From Euwallacea fornicatus (taxonomy: Eukaryota; Arthropoda; Insecta; Coleoptera; Curculionidae), in NCBI RefSeq assembly GCF_040115645.1, contig NC_089555.1, forward strand, positions 4,216,001-4,280,000: a stretch of 64,000 bases of DNA. The letters are read 5' to 3'. The translations under genes and the position numbers were made by a program. The notes beneath the pieces were generated by a model. That model saw only the letters and a program-made list of their open reading frames with translations, had not been told where the DNA came from and ran no database searches. Positions 54,392 to 63,729 of the stretch are shown piece after piece. Each line of letters starts with the position of its first letter. The stretch's first letter is position 1.

Positions 54392-55485
54392 GGGTGGGCC
54401 AATGAAAATGAAACAAGGTTGATTTCTCATATTTACTATTTTTATTTCGAGGGGGAACTTTTTACGACCATTGCCAACCTTGCCACTTTCAACCCTTTGG
54501 CAGGGGAAGGTGCAACCCTTAAACCTTAAATGGGATTAGGAGTTAAGTGATGCCTCATTTTAAAGATCATCGAAATCTCTTTTCAACGCTATCAAGTTTT
54601 TTTTAATTCGATGTAGTAGTTTTCGAGAAATCACATTACAAATGTCCAGTAGGTCGGGAAATTTAAGCGAGCTCACTGCACAATGCGGTAGGTCTGAATG
54701 GCGAGAAAAAACTATTGTTATTCGCGTGAAAAGCAGGATTTTGTAGGTGGGCTACATGAAAACCGAAGCCTGTTTTATAAAAATTAATTTTGCCGTGTTA
54801 CCGGATTAAATTGAAATGTGGAAGATAGCTGGATACTAATAAGCCTCAAAAGATGAGGGAGTTTCAGCTCCTTCCAATTCTAAACTTAGAAGAAATTTAT
54901 AAGTAGATCATCCTATCCACTGTTTAACGACAAGGGAAACATCATATGTTATCTCAATAATAGGGATTTCTTCTTCGAGGCTCATAATTTATTTTAAAAA
55001 CTGGTACTTTCCCTTTGACGAAATGGTCTATGCTTTTCTTGTATTTTCAGAAATTTAGCAAAGAATAGCTAATATAGTCACAACATCCCATTCCAAGAGT
55101 GGTTAATGGATTTATTCAGACAAGCTAAAAAATCCATGAAGCACCCTGTAAAATTGAAGTCAGTGTGAAAGCGAATTTATACAAGCACGTTACGTCTGGG
55201 TCAATATCATCGATGGAGAGTTTAATTACCTTTCGATACGTGAATTTCCACTAATTCGAATATCCAATTTAAGAATGGACTAAATCAGTTCTTGTTAAAG
55301 TTAGCATCTGCGCATATGTCATGGATTTTTTTACAGAGTTCAATATTTGTGGAGTAAAATTAGCTTCCACATTATTTACATTGTTATCTATAGCCTTGTT
55401 CAGAGGATGAAGAAAAATTTGTACTGTCACCGGGCCGGGCTGGTCATCACTATATGTATAACTTTATTTAAATTTTCTTCAGTAA
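54392..55485. other. 1.1 kb with no firm gene
   Basis: Plus-strand frames are short. On minus around 55280-55400 a frame reads ILNSVKKSMTYAQMLT, faintly like the end of a LINE Gag ('SYAQ'), but it is too short to assign. GCAGGGTGGGCC at 54389 and CACCCTGTA at 55142-55150 look like mariner tips but do not match each other beyond seven bases. Confidence 0.3.
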
Positions 55486-55660
55486 ATACTAATTCGCGAG
55501 TCTGAGGGGTGGAACCGAGCATTCGCACGGATCGGACGTATCGCTTGATAATAGTGCCCAAACATAAACAATTTTTTATCGCGTCGTGCGGTCGAGTTAA
55601 AAACCCAACCCGTAAAACGCATCGATATATACGAGCTATTCGCGCTCTCTTTCAAAGATC

Positions 55661-57007
55661 ATGGATCCTGGGAGTTCCTTTGAATCCGAATCGGATCAGG
55701 GCTCTCGGGACGGGCCTTTTCAGGTGCCTAGAGGGAAAAAACGTGGGAGGAAACCAAAATCCGCACCCACTACTCCAACCACTCCTCGAGTTGAAACGAA
55801 AAGACCAGCTCTCGAGAGACAAATCACTGCCGAAACCAATAATATGGATACAACATCAACGCCAACAACCTTAGAATCAACATTAACATCACCCAAAACA
55901 AAAACAACAATCGAGATCACAGGAAAAAAACCACTTACCAACAAATCACACACATTCACTGTGTACTTAAAGACAACAATCTCGAGACTGGAGTTCGCCC
56001 TCAGATGGGAGGAGCTGGTTCCGGGAAATCAAGACATAATTATCAAACTTGAAAAAACTTTCCGCATCAAAACAAATGATGAGAAAACAACAAACGGCCT
56101 GATGACGCTGACCAACAGCGGAACCGTGTCGTCATTCAATCTCACGTCTTCACCAAATTCCACCCTCAACACATCAAATTCAACGGCCAACCCCCTTTTA
56201 ATACCCACCTACTCAGCCGTTGTGACCGGAGTGGACCTCGAAATCAGCGACGACTTATTCCGCCAAAATCTAGAAAAAATTGGTTTGACCAAAATAAGAT
56301 TCTGCAAAAGAATAATCTCACGTGCCAGAAACACCCCGACATATATGATTAGACTAATTACTGGAAACCTAGCAACATATGAGAAACTGATGAACGGTCG
56401 AACGGTCCAATTCCTGGGCCGTGTGTTCAGGGTGGTGGAGAGCAAACCGCCACCACCTGTGCCTGCTCCATGCAGCAAATGCAATCAATATTCACATCGT
56501 ACCGAAGACTGCAAGCAACCTATAAAGTGTACTAAATGTCAGGGCCCTCACTCAACCTCAACATGCAAATCTCCCCTGCCGCCAAAATGCATCGTTTGCA
56601 ATTCAGAAGAACACGCAGCATGGAGCAGAAAGTGCCCGAAAAGACCAACCGCACCAATCGAGGGAATACCTAATGTGAAAATTAAGTGTATTAACAGAAC
56701 CACAACCGAGGTGTCACAGTCAGTCAAAGAACAAAGCAGAATTCACTCTCCGTTAACCACACACAACTATATAATCAATAAATATAAACACCAAATTAAC
56801 AAATCAAATAACCTCAACCGAGATGAACTTTTAAAAAAATTGAAAAAACAATTTATTGATGACTTCAAAGTTGACACCTCGGTTGTGTTTTTCGGAAGTT
56901 ATATGTATATTTTAATGCTTGATATCCTAGAACCTAACCGCAGCTCCCATACCGAACCACAGGACCAACTACGACAGACCATCACAAATTTGCAGCCTTC
57001 ACAATAA
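55661..57007 (+). CDS. Jockey-D ORF1: Gag-like RNA-binding protein with three zinc knuckles
   Basis: Intact 448-codon frame from ATG 55661 (MDPGSSFESESDQGSRDGPF). The N-terminal 110 residues are basic and Thr/Pro-rich. Around residues 185-265 an RRM-like domain precedes the knuckles (VVTGVDLEISDDLFRQNLEK, RFCKRIISRARNTPTYMIRL). Residues about 268-325 hold three CCHC motifs: CSKCNQYSHRTEDC, CTKCQGPHSTSTC and CIVCNSEEHAAWSRKC. Such proteins coat LINE RNA in the cytoplasm. The frame has no stop and the motifs are complete, so it could be made. It ends 12 nt after a slippery heptamer and ORF2 follows in the -1 frame. Confidence 0.93.
   Translation: MDPGSSFESESDQGSRDGPFQVPRGKKRGRKPKSAPTTPTTPRVETKRPALERQITAETNNMDTTSTPTTLESTLTSPKTKTTIEITGKKPLTNKSHTFTVYLKTTISRLEFALRWEELVPGNQDIIIKLEKTFRIKTNDEKTTNGLMTLTNSGTVSSFNLTSSPNSTLNTSNSTANPLLIPTYSAVVTGVDLEISDDLFRQNLEKIGLTKIRFCKRIISRARNTPTYMIRLITGNLATYEKLMNGRTVQFLGRVFRVVESKPPPPVPAPCSKCNQYSHRTEDCKQPIKCTKCQGPHSTSTCKSPLPPKCIVCNSEEHAAWSRKCPKRPTAPIEGIPNVKIKCINRTTTEVSQSVKEQSRIHSPLTTHNYIINKYKHQINKSNNLNRDELLKKLKKQFIDDFKVDTSVVFFGSYMYILMLDILEPNRSSHTEPQDQLRQTITNLQPSQ
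56986..56992 (+). promoter_or_regulatory. Putative -1 ribosomal frameshift heptamer A AAT TTG
   Basis: In the ORF1 frame the codons here are ACA AAT TTG, so AAATTTG sits as X XXY YYZ. Slipping by -1 gives AAA TTT GCA and reads straight into ORF2 without a stop. The ORF1 TAA is at 57005-57007. ORF2 has no ATG for its first 130 codons or so. I have not tested for a downstream pseudoknot. Confidence 0.6.
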
Positions 57008-59466
57008 TATACAGCAACATCAATGGACTGAACAACAAGAAACACTTAATATACAATTACATAGAACGCAACGACATTGACTGCTGTCTGTTTGTTGAAA
57101 CCAAGACAAAGACTGGACAAACACCACGCTACAGAGACTGGCAATATATATGTAGACACGGCAATATTATAAACAATGCTAGGGGAGGGGCAACCGTACT
57201 AGCAAATCCCAAGATCAAACTTGGAAAGGCCAACCCACCAACACTTAACAACAGACTCAACGATAGCATCCACTTCACTATCCCTTTCTTAGACGACAAA
57301 ATCCACATTTTCCTCGTATATATCCATCCCTTTTCACCAATCGAACAGACAATACTGACCAAGGCATGCCTCTATAAATATTCAATTATCATTGGAGACT
57401 TAAACATGAACAATAATAAAACCAGACAGCTTGAAACATTCCTCGGAAACTCTGACTTTGTGAAAGTTGAAACTCCACCAACGTTTTTAATGCCTGACAA
57501 CCCGGACTCTACACCTGACGTCTTTCTACATACAAAAAACCTTGACATAAATATCAACAACGTGAAATTGACAAACGAGCTTGGGTCGGACCATCTAGGA
57601 ATGACCTTTGAACTTGACATTGATCAAACTCCACTGACTAACATAGAACCAAATAAAAAACTTAATCTACAGAGAACAGATTTAGACAAAGTAAAACAAT
57701 TCATACACAATTTTGTACAAACAGGCGATATAACCATTGAGACGATTCAACAACAACTGACGCAGGCTGTCGAAAAATACACACCACTGATAAAGAAAAG
57801 CTTCTTTCAGCACGCATTGCCGAGGTTTATTCTGAGGCTAATCAAACAGAAAAGAGACCTATACAGACAGTATACACTATTACAGGACAATGAACTAAAA
57901 CGGACGCTAAACAAACTCAACAGAAATATCAAGACTCTAATTTATGAATACAGACAGGACAAATGGCTGAAAGCTTGCCAGGAGATAGAAAACGATAGAG
58001 GCAAATCGTACTGGCAGAAAATAAAAAAACTGTCTCGGTACAAATCGAATAATACCACTGCATACATCCACGAAAACGGACATCAACTGTACACAGACCA
58101 ACAAAAAGCTGACGCATTCGCCAGACACTATCAGGGGACTTTCAGTAACTCAACCAACCCAAACTTTGACCAACAGACATGGGAAGAGATAAACGACTGG
58201 TACGACAATTACTTTGAGACAGTCCCAAACAACCTAAACAATCTAATTACTGACGCGGAATACGACGAAGGACTGACCCACCTCAAAAATACAGCACCAG
58301 GAAAGGACATGATAAAGAGCCAAATACTAAAAAACCTAACACCAGAATCCCACGATGTAATGTTGAGAGCTCTAAACCACCATATGACCAATAACACAAT
58401 ACCAGACTGTTGGAAAAGAGGCATAATTATACCGATCCCGAAAAACGGACAAGATAAGTCACAAGTACAGAACTATCGACCTATTACGCTGCTTCCAGTT
58501 TTAAGTAAACTATTTGAAAACATCATAAAAAACAGACTTGACGAACATTTAGCACGACACATACCGATTTACCAATTTGGATTTAAGAAGAAGCAATCAA
58601 CAATTCACCCTCTTTTTACCTTGACGAACAATATACAGACCACACAACTAAACAACAACAAATCAGCCTGCCTATTTATGGACATCAATAAGGCTTTTGA
58701 TAGTGTTTGGCATAAAGGACTTCTATACAAACTACACCGACTTAACACACCGAAATACTTAGTTCACATAGTAAAAAATTTACTTGACGATAGACTACTT
58801 GAAGTTCGAATTGATAACACGCTCTCATTCCCGTTCTCCCCACAGCAAGGCCTGCCCCAGGGCTCGCCCCTCTCCCCTTTACTTTACAACATATATTGCC
58901 ACGACATTTATAACCACAACTTACTGAACAAAAACGACATAGACTTAACGGCGTACATATTACAATATGCTGACGACACGGCGCTGGTAGTACATGACAA
59001 AACGACAAAGAAAGCCGTAGACCGATTGCAGATGCTAATGGACGACACTATGACCTGGTTTTATAAGTGGAGGCTAACACCGAATCCCGCTAAGAACCAG
59101 CTTTTACTGACAAATCACAGAACTAAGGAAAACTCCCCGACACTTACAGCAGACGGACATACAATACACCCCACTAACGACGTAAAATACCTGGGCGTAA
59201 CTATAGACCACAAATTGAAATTTAACAAACATGTACAAAACATAAGGACAGAAATTACGAGACGAACAAAACACTTTCGACCACTGACATACAAAAACAA
59301 GGGAATCAGCACGAAGACAGCGACAAGAATTTACAAATCGATCTGCAGACCCCTTTTAGACTACGGACACATAGTGAGAACAAACGCTACCGAAAAAACC
59401 AAAAGACATATACAGACAACAGAACAAATGGTCTTTCTGCCCGTGATATTTACAAGTTCAAGTTAG
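56987..59466 (+). CDS. Jockey-D ORF2: endonuclease-reverse transcriptase, altered C-terminus
   Basis: The frame is open from about 56940 (after a TAA) and shares about 65 nt with the end of ORF1 in the -1 phase. APE-type endonuclease: TIIYSNINGLNNKKH, DCCLFVETKTKTG, YSIIIGDLNMNNNK and NELGSDHLGMTFEL hold the catalytic Asn, Glu, Asp-Asn and Asp-His. RT: NYRPITLLPVLSKLFENII, YQFGFKKKQSTIHPLF, CLFMDINKAFDSVW, GLPQGSPLSPLLYN, LQYADDTALVV (YADD) and KYLGVTIDHKLKFN. No internal stop. At QTTEQ (59434) the family sequence ends and the frame reads 11 foreign codons to TGA-type termination at 59466, so about 90 C-terminal residues present in Jockey-C are lost. The first visible ATG (57406) is inside the endonuclease and cannot be the true start. 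Confidence 0.9.
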
Positions 59467-59864
59467 ACATATACATTAACAACAGAAGAGAAGTGAAGAA
59501 AAAAAAAAAACCAACGGTCTTCCTATATTCCATAATGCTCTTGCAGGGAATTGGTAGGGAAGAGGAATCGGGATTGTCTAGTACTTCTCGTCAAACAAAG
59601 TGGGTTTAGTATTGTCCTATTGTTGGAATTGTTCTTCCATTTTGTTTGAAGGTTTAGTAGTCTGTTCGTAATTCGTGTCATGTTTGTGCGTTGGTACAGT
59701 AATTGGTTAGGGGGATTGTGGCGAGGGTTATTGGGATGTCTTATTTTAGTGATTAGTCTTAGAGCGATTTGTTCTGTTGTTTGTATGTGTTGTTTAGTTT
59801 TTTCAGTGGAATTTGCCAACATTACGTGTCCGTAGTCAAGTATTGGTCTGCATATTGCTTTATA
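59437..59864 (-). pseudogene. Inverted Jockey fragment (Jockey-E), ORF2 C-terminus and 3' UTR
   Basis: Minus strand from 59864: YKAICRPILDYGHVMLANST, QTTEQIALRLITKIRHPNNP, NQLLYQRTNMTRITNRLLNL and RFLFPTNSLQEHYGI, then stop near 59523. The stop is followed by GAAGACCGTTGG, a T-run (59499-59510 on plus as A) and a 3' UTR ending GGGCAGAAAGACCAT against the truncated Jockey-D ORF2. The protein differs from Jockey-C/D at many positions, so it is a related but distinct subfamily. It is cut on its 5' side by the DD41D-4 element at a TA. Confidence 0.82.
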
Positions 59865-62361
59865 CAGGGTGGTCATTTAGTGCGGTCTCGGAAAATTACG
59901 GCTAAACAATTTAATATTTTGAATTTCTTTTTTTTGCGTTATATAGAACTCGATTATGGGTACATTCTAAAATTGTTTTCGTTTTATACAGGGTGTTCTA
60001 AATAAGTGGAAAATATCAAAGTTATGTTTTTTTAAATAGGACGCCCCATATATTAATATCGTTTTAGATTTCTTGAGAAAAATAAATGTAAGTTTCATTA
60101 AGGTTTACTTGTCCTAAATCTTAAGGATTTCGAAATAATTAAGTTTTTTTAAAAAAATCATGCAATTTTAAAAACTTTGTTTTGAAGGAAGTTTAAACTG
60201 GAGTAAATCGAAATTCATACCAAACCTTAGATATGAGACGTATTTTATGCCAGAATTATTAAAATTGAAATATCTCATACAGTGCGTCCAAAAAATAACA
60301 TGAAAATTGCATTCTTTTTGAAAGGAAATAACTTGCTTAATTTAAATAGAACACCCCATATTTTATTACTCGAAATAAGAGATAAACATATGACTAATCA
60401 AAAATCGTTACACTTTCCTATACCTAAATGTACAGGTTTTCTTCGAAAAATAAGATTTAAGAAAAGGTAGCAAATTTTATTACTTTTTATATCAGTTGCT
60501 ATGGTTACCTCCAAAATGGCAACATATTTACAATTTACTTTATCTAAATCGATGTCAAAACTTGATTAATGATTATTTTTATTTACAGGTATGCATTTTA
60601 ACTTTAATTATAGCTTTGCTACATTTTTTTCAAATTTTAGTATAACATTAAAATGAATTTTCCTATGAGCGAAATGGTAGATATGATTTATACTTTGGGT
60701 AGAGCAGAGGAAAATCCTTTGCTTGTCTCAAGGCTCTATGCTGAACGATTTCCTGATCGACGACACCCAACTCAAAAATCATTTTTGAAATTATATCAAA
60801 GATTCAATGAAACTGGCTCTCTCGCCTATAAAAGAAATGAACGAAACAAAACCGTAAATAATGAAGAAAATAACTTTCAAGTTCTCGCACATGTGATTGA
60901 AGACCCCAACGCCAGCCAAAGAAAAATTAGCAAGAAATTTGGAATATCCAAAACATCAGTTCACAATATTTTGAAAAAAAATCAATTTCATCCTTATCAC
61001 TACCAATTGCATCAAGAACTCGATGCAAGAGATTTTGCAAAACGCAGAGAATTTGCTGAATGGGGTGTAAACAAATACAATGAAAATAACAATTTTTTCA
61101 AAACGGTTTTGTTCACCGATGAGGCTACATTTCACAAAAATGGTATTATCAATCGTCACAATTTTCATTACTATGATAATGTAAATCCTCATCTAATAAG
61201 ATCATTAGACAATCAGCATCGTTGGTCCCTCAATGTATGGGCGGGAATACTTGGAACACATTTAATTGGACCACATTTTTTTAATTTTTAGAACATGAAA
61301 TGCCAGATTTGTTGGAAACCATACCTTTAAACGTTTTTCGTTCCATATGGTTCCAACATGATGGAGCTCCTTCTCATTATAGTGGTATTGTGAGGACTTT
61401 GCTAAATCAACAGTATCTAAATAAATGGATTGGTCGAGGAGGAGCTGTATCCTGGCCCCCCAGGTCGCCCGATCTTACCCCACTAGATTTTTTTTTGTGG
61501 GGTTATGTCAAAAATATTGTTTATAGTACAACTCCAACAACAAGAGACAATATGAAAATCAGAATCCGCTATGTTTTTGACTCTATTAGAGCAAATAGAG
61601 ATATTCTGGAAAATGTTTGTCGTGGAAATGTTACTCGACTTCAAGCTTGCATTGATCAGAATGGAGGATATATTGAAAATTGTTTGTAATTAAGTGTTTA
61701 TTAAAAGAAATTCTTTTATATTAAATAAAAATAGATAGTGCGGTTATTAATTTTGCTACCTTTTCTTAAATCTTATTTTTCGAAGAAAACCTGTACATTT
61801 AGGTATAGGAAAGTGTAACGATTTTTGATTAGTCATATGTTTATCTCTTATTTCGAGTAATAAAATATGGGGTGTTCTATTTAAATTAAGCAAGTTATTT
61901 CCTTTCAAAAAGAATGCAATTTTCATGTTATTTTTTGGACGCACTGTATGAGATATTTCAATTTTAATAATTCTGGCATAAAATACGTCTCATATCTAAG
62001 GTTTGGTATGAATTTCGATTTACTCCAGTTTAAACTTCCTTCAAAACAAAGTTTTTAAAATTGCATGATTTTTTTAAAAAAACTTAATTATTTCGAAATC
62101 CTTAAGATTTAGGACAAGTAAACCTTAATGAAACTTACATTTATTTTTCTCAAGAAATCTAAAACGATATTAATATATGGGGCGTCCTATTTAAAAAAAC
62201 ATAACTTTGATATTTTTCACTTATTTAGAACACCCTGTATAAAACGAAAACAATTTTAGAATGTACCCATAATCGAGTTCTATATAACGCAAAAAAAAGA
62301 AATTCAAAATATTAAATTGTTTAGCCGTAATTTTCCGAGACCGCACTAAATGACCACCCTG
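59865..62361 (+). mobile_element. DD41D-4: mariner-related element with 609-bp near-identical arms
   Basis: 2497 bp, TA at 59863-59864 and 62362-62363, tips CAGGGTGGTCATTTAGTGCG / complement. Arms 59865-60473 and 61753-62361 are inverted copies in which I find only one or two mismatches. Inside each arm the tip motif recurs: TACAGGGTGTTC at 59987 and TACAGTGCGTCC at 60278. A 62-codon frame in the arm (60282-60470) appears identically in the other arm (61756-61944) and is an artefact of the repeat. Confidence 0.9.
60653..61689 (+). pseudogene. DD41D-4 transposase, one small break
   Basis: ATG 60653 (MNFPMSEMVDMIYTLG). HTH segments: NPLLVSRLYAERFPDRRHPT, KLYQRFNETGSL and ASQRKISKKFGISKTSVHNI. 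Catalytic core: TVLFTDEATFHKNGIIN (first Asp), VWAGILGTHLIGPHF, then a break at 61285-61300 where a frame shift and loss of about a dozen residues precede LEHEMPDLLETIPL. WFQHDGAPSHYSG holds the second Asp and RSPDLTPLDFFLWG the third, with 41 residues between. The C-terminus ACIDQNGGYIENCL is complete. The N-terminal frame stops at 61291 and the rest reads to 61689. All three Asp are kept, and sister copies elsewhere could be intact. Confidence 0.88.
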
Positions 62362-62363
62362 TA

Positions 62364-62503
62364 TATATTTTTTTTTACATCTCCAAATGTATACCGTTTT
62401 GACCACTCTTTGTGTAGACTTAGGCACTTGGCTATGTAACAAGGGCAGAAAGACCAGTATGGTCGATAGCCTATTTCGTATGAAATAAAGATTATATATA
62501 TAT
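62364..62503 (+). other. Jockey-D 3' UTR
   Basis: A T-run, CCAAATGTATACCGTTTTGA, GGGCAGAAAGACCAGTATGG, the poly(A) signal AATAAA (62484-62489) and a (TA)n tail. It matches, in opposite orientation, the Jockey-C UTR at 41251-41385. Confidence 0.8.
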
Positions 62504-62515
62504 ATACTAATTCGC

Positions 62516-63129
62516 CTACTCCTGCAGCTGAGATGCAGCCCCAAACCATTATGCTCCCTCCGCCGTATTTCACAGTAGGCCAGAGATTATTCATTTTTAG
62601 CTCTCCATTCTTTTTGCCCCATACCATTTTACGACCATCGGATCCAAAAATATTGATTTTTTTTCATCAGCAATTATAACGCTTTCTCAGTATGTTTTCT
62701 CTTTCACAACGAATTCATGAGCAAAGGCGAGACGTTTCTTGCAATTGACTTCCGATACGTATGGGGCTTCTTTCGGGCTACTCTTCTGTTCTACCCATCT
62801 TTTAATAATCGCCGAACTGTGTCAGGATGTACTTTTTTGTCACTGTATTCTAGTAAATCAGCTGTTAATTTAGGAGCACTCAGTCCAGGGATTATTTTAA
62901 TTTGTTTAATAATTTTACGCTTCTTACGCTTATCAATAAGTTTCGGGCGTCCTTTTTGCGAAATTGATTCAATCCGATCTTCTTGAACAAATCTTCTAAT
63001 TATATCACCAACTGTACTTTTACTTATACTTAACAAATTACCGATTTCTCGATACGATCTGCCTTTAGCGTGATGAAAAATAATCAATTGTCGTATGTCA
63101 AAAGAAATATTTTTGCCTTTTCGCTTCAT
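62516..63129 (-). pseudogene. Tc1-5 transposase, N-terminal 60%
   Basis: ATG 63127-63129 (MKRKGKNISFDIRQLI). The paired-type DNA-binding half reads HHAKGRSYREIGNLLSISKS, TVGDIIRRF, GRPKLIDKRKKRKI and SDKKVHPDTVRRLLKDG up to a stop near 62791. The core continues in other frames: ESVIIADEKK (the first catalytic Asp position, family form FSDESK), MVWGKKNGELKMNNLW and KYGGGSIMVWGCISAAGVGE. It ends there, at the Jockey-D insertion. The DD..E residues that follow are lost. Confidence 0.75.
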
Positions 63130-63515
63130 AATGTGAATTTTAGTAAGTAATAAGTTCGCCTTCAAACTCCCTTGCACACAACCAACAAGAAAATTGAGTC
63201 TGACGCATCTCTAATCTTTTACGATCATAAAACACTCTGTATGTAATGTTTTTCTATTATTTTTTACCTGCACTGCATCGCACCGCATTCCGTGTTCGAA
63301 TATTTTTGTGATAGTAAAATTATGCCTTGTTTTCTTTGTTCGATAGTAACTTTGTACATAATTAAATTTAAAAGATCAAAAATGTATTTATATATACTAC
63401 AAACATTATTGTAACCAAAGATTACGCAATAAATAATGTTAGTTAAGAATAAGTTAGCAAAAAATCTAATACTTCCAAAAATACCATAGTGTCCGAATAT
63501 TAATACGAGTCACTG
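62516..63515 (-). mobile_element. Tc1-like element Tc1-5, 5' part, interrupted by Jockey-D
   Basis: The right tip is the complement of CAGTGACTCGTATTAATATT, ending at 63515 with TA at 63516-63517. The transposase runs toward 62516 and stops at the Jockey target duplication. Left of Jockey-D only a few further residues (FTEENLNKV) can be read, so most of the C-terminal half is missing. Confidence 0.65.
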
Positions 63516-63517
63516 TA

Positions 63518-63729
63518 TGTTTCCATCACCGTGTTTGATATTAGGTCGTGTAGTATGAAATGAGTAGATTCTCGAAATGCCACATTCAACTGCGAATAAC
63601 TTCACTCTAAATCTATATTTGGACTTGACGTTTTTAAGTGGAAAAGGCACATTCTTCCTCTTTCGATCAGAGTTTAAAGTGTTAAAAATTATTGAAAACT
63701 TTTATTTTTATAAAAATTTTTGTGCAGCC
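63518..63729. other. Spacer before the edge mariner
   Basis: Probably includes the left end of the mariner, but I cannot fix its tip because the right end is outside the window. Confidence 0.3.

Larger units (their letters stand above)
55498..62503 (+). mobile_element. Long Jockey-clade LINE insertion (Jockey-D) with internal rearrangement
   Basis: Flanked by ATACTAATTCGC at 55486-55497 and 62504-62515, a 12-bp repeat (10 bp if the leading AT belongs to the tail). It contains 5' UTR (55498-55660), ORF1, ORF2 up to 59434 and, far to the right, the family's own 3' UTR (about 62370-62503, with AATAAA at 62484-62489 and a (TA)n tail). Between 59435 and 62361 lie an inverted Jockey fragment and a DD41D element. 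The unit without them would be about 4 kb. Confidence 0.82.

Noticed and set aside
54389..55150. Possible 760-bp mariner-type element between GCAGGGTGGGCC and CACCCTGTA
   Set aside because: The two tips agree only in CAGGGTG and diverge at once, so I could not support inverted repeats.
59496..59512. A-run that looks like the poly(A) tail of the plus-strand Jockey
   Set aside because: Read on minus it is the T-run that follows the ORF2 stop in this family (also seen at 41370-41384), so it belongs to the inverted Jockey-E.
60282..61944. Identical 62-codon frames at 60282-60470 and 61756-61944
   Set aside because: They are the same arm sequence of DD41D-4 in inverted copies, not genes.
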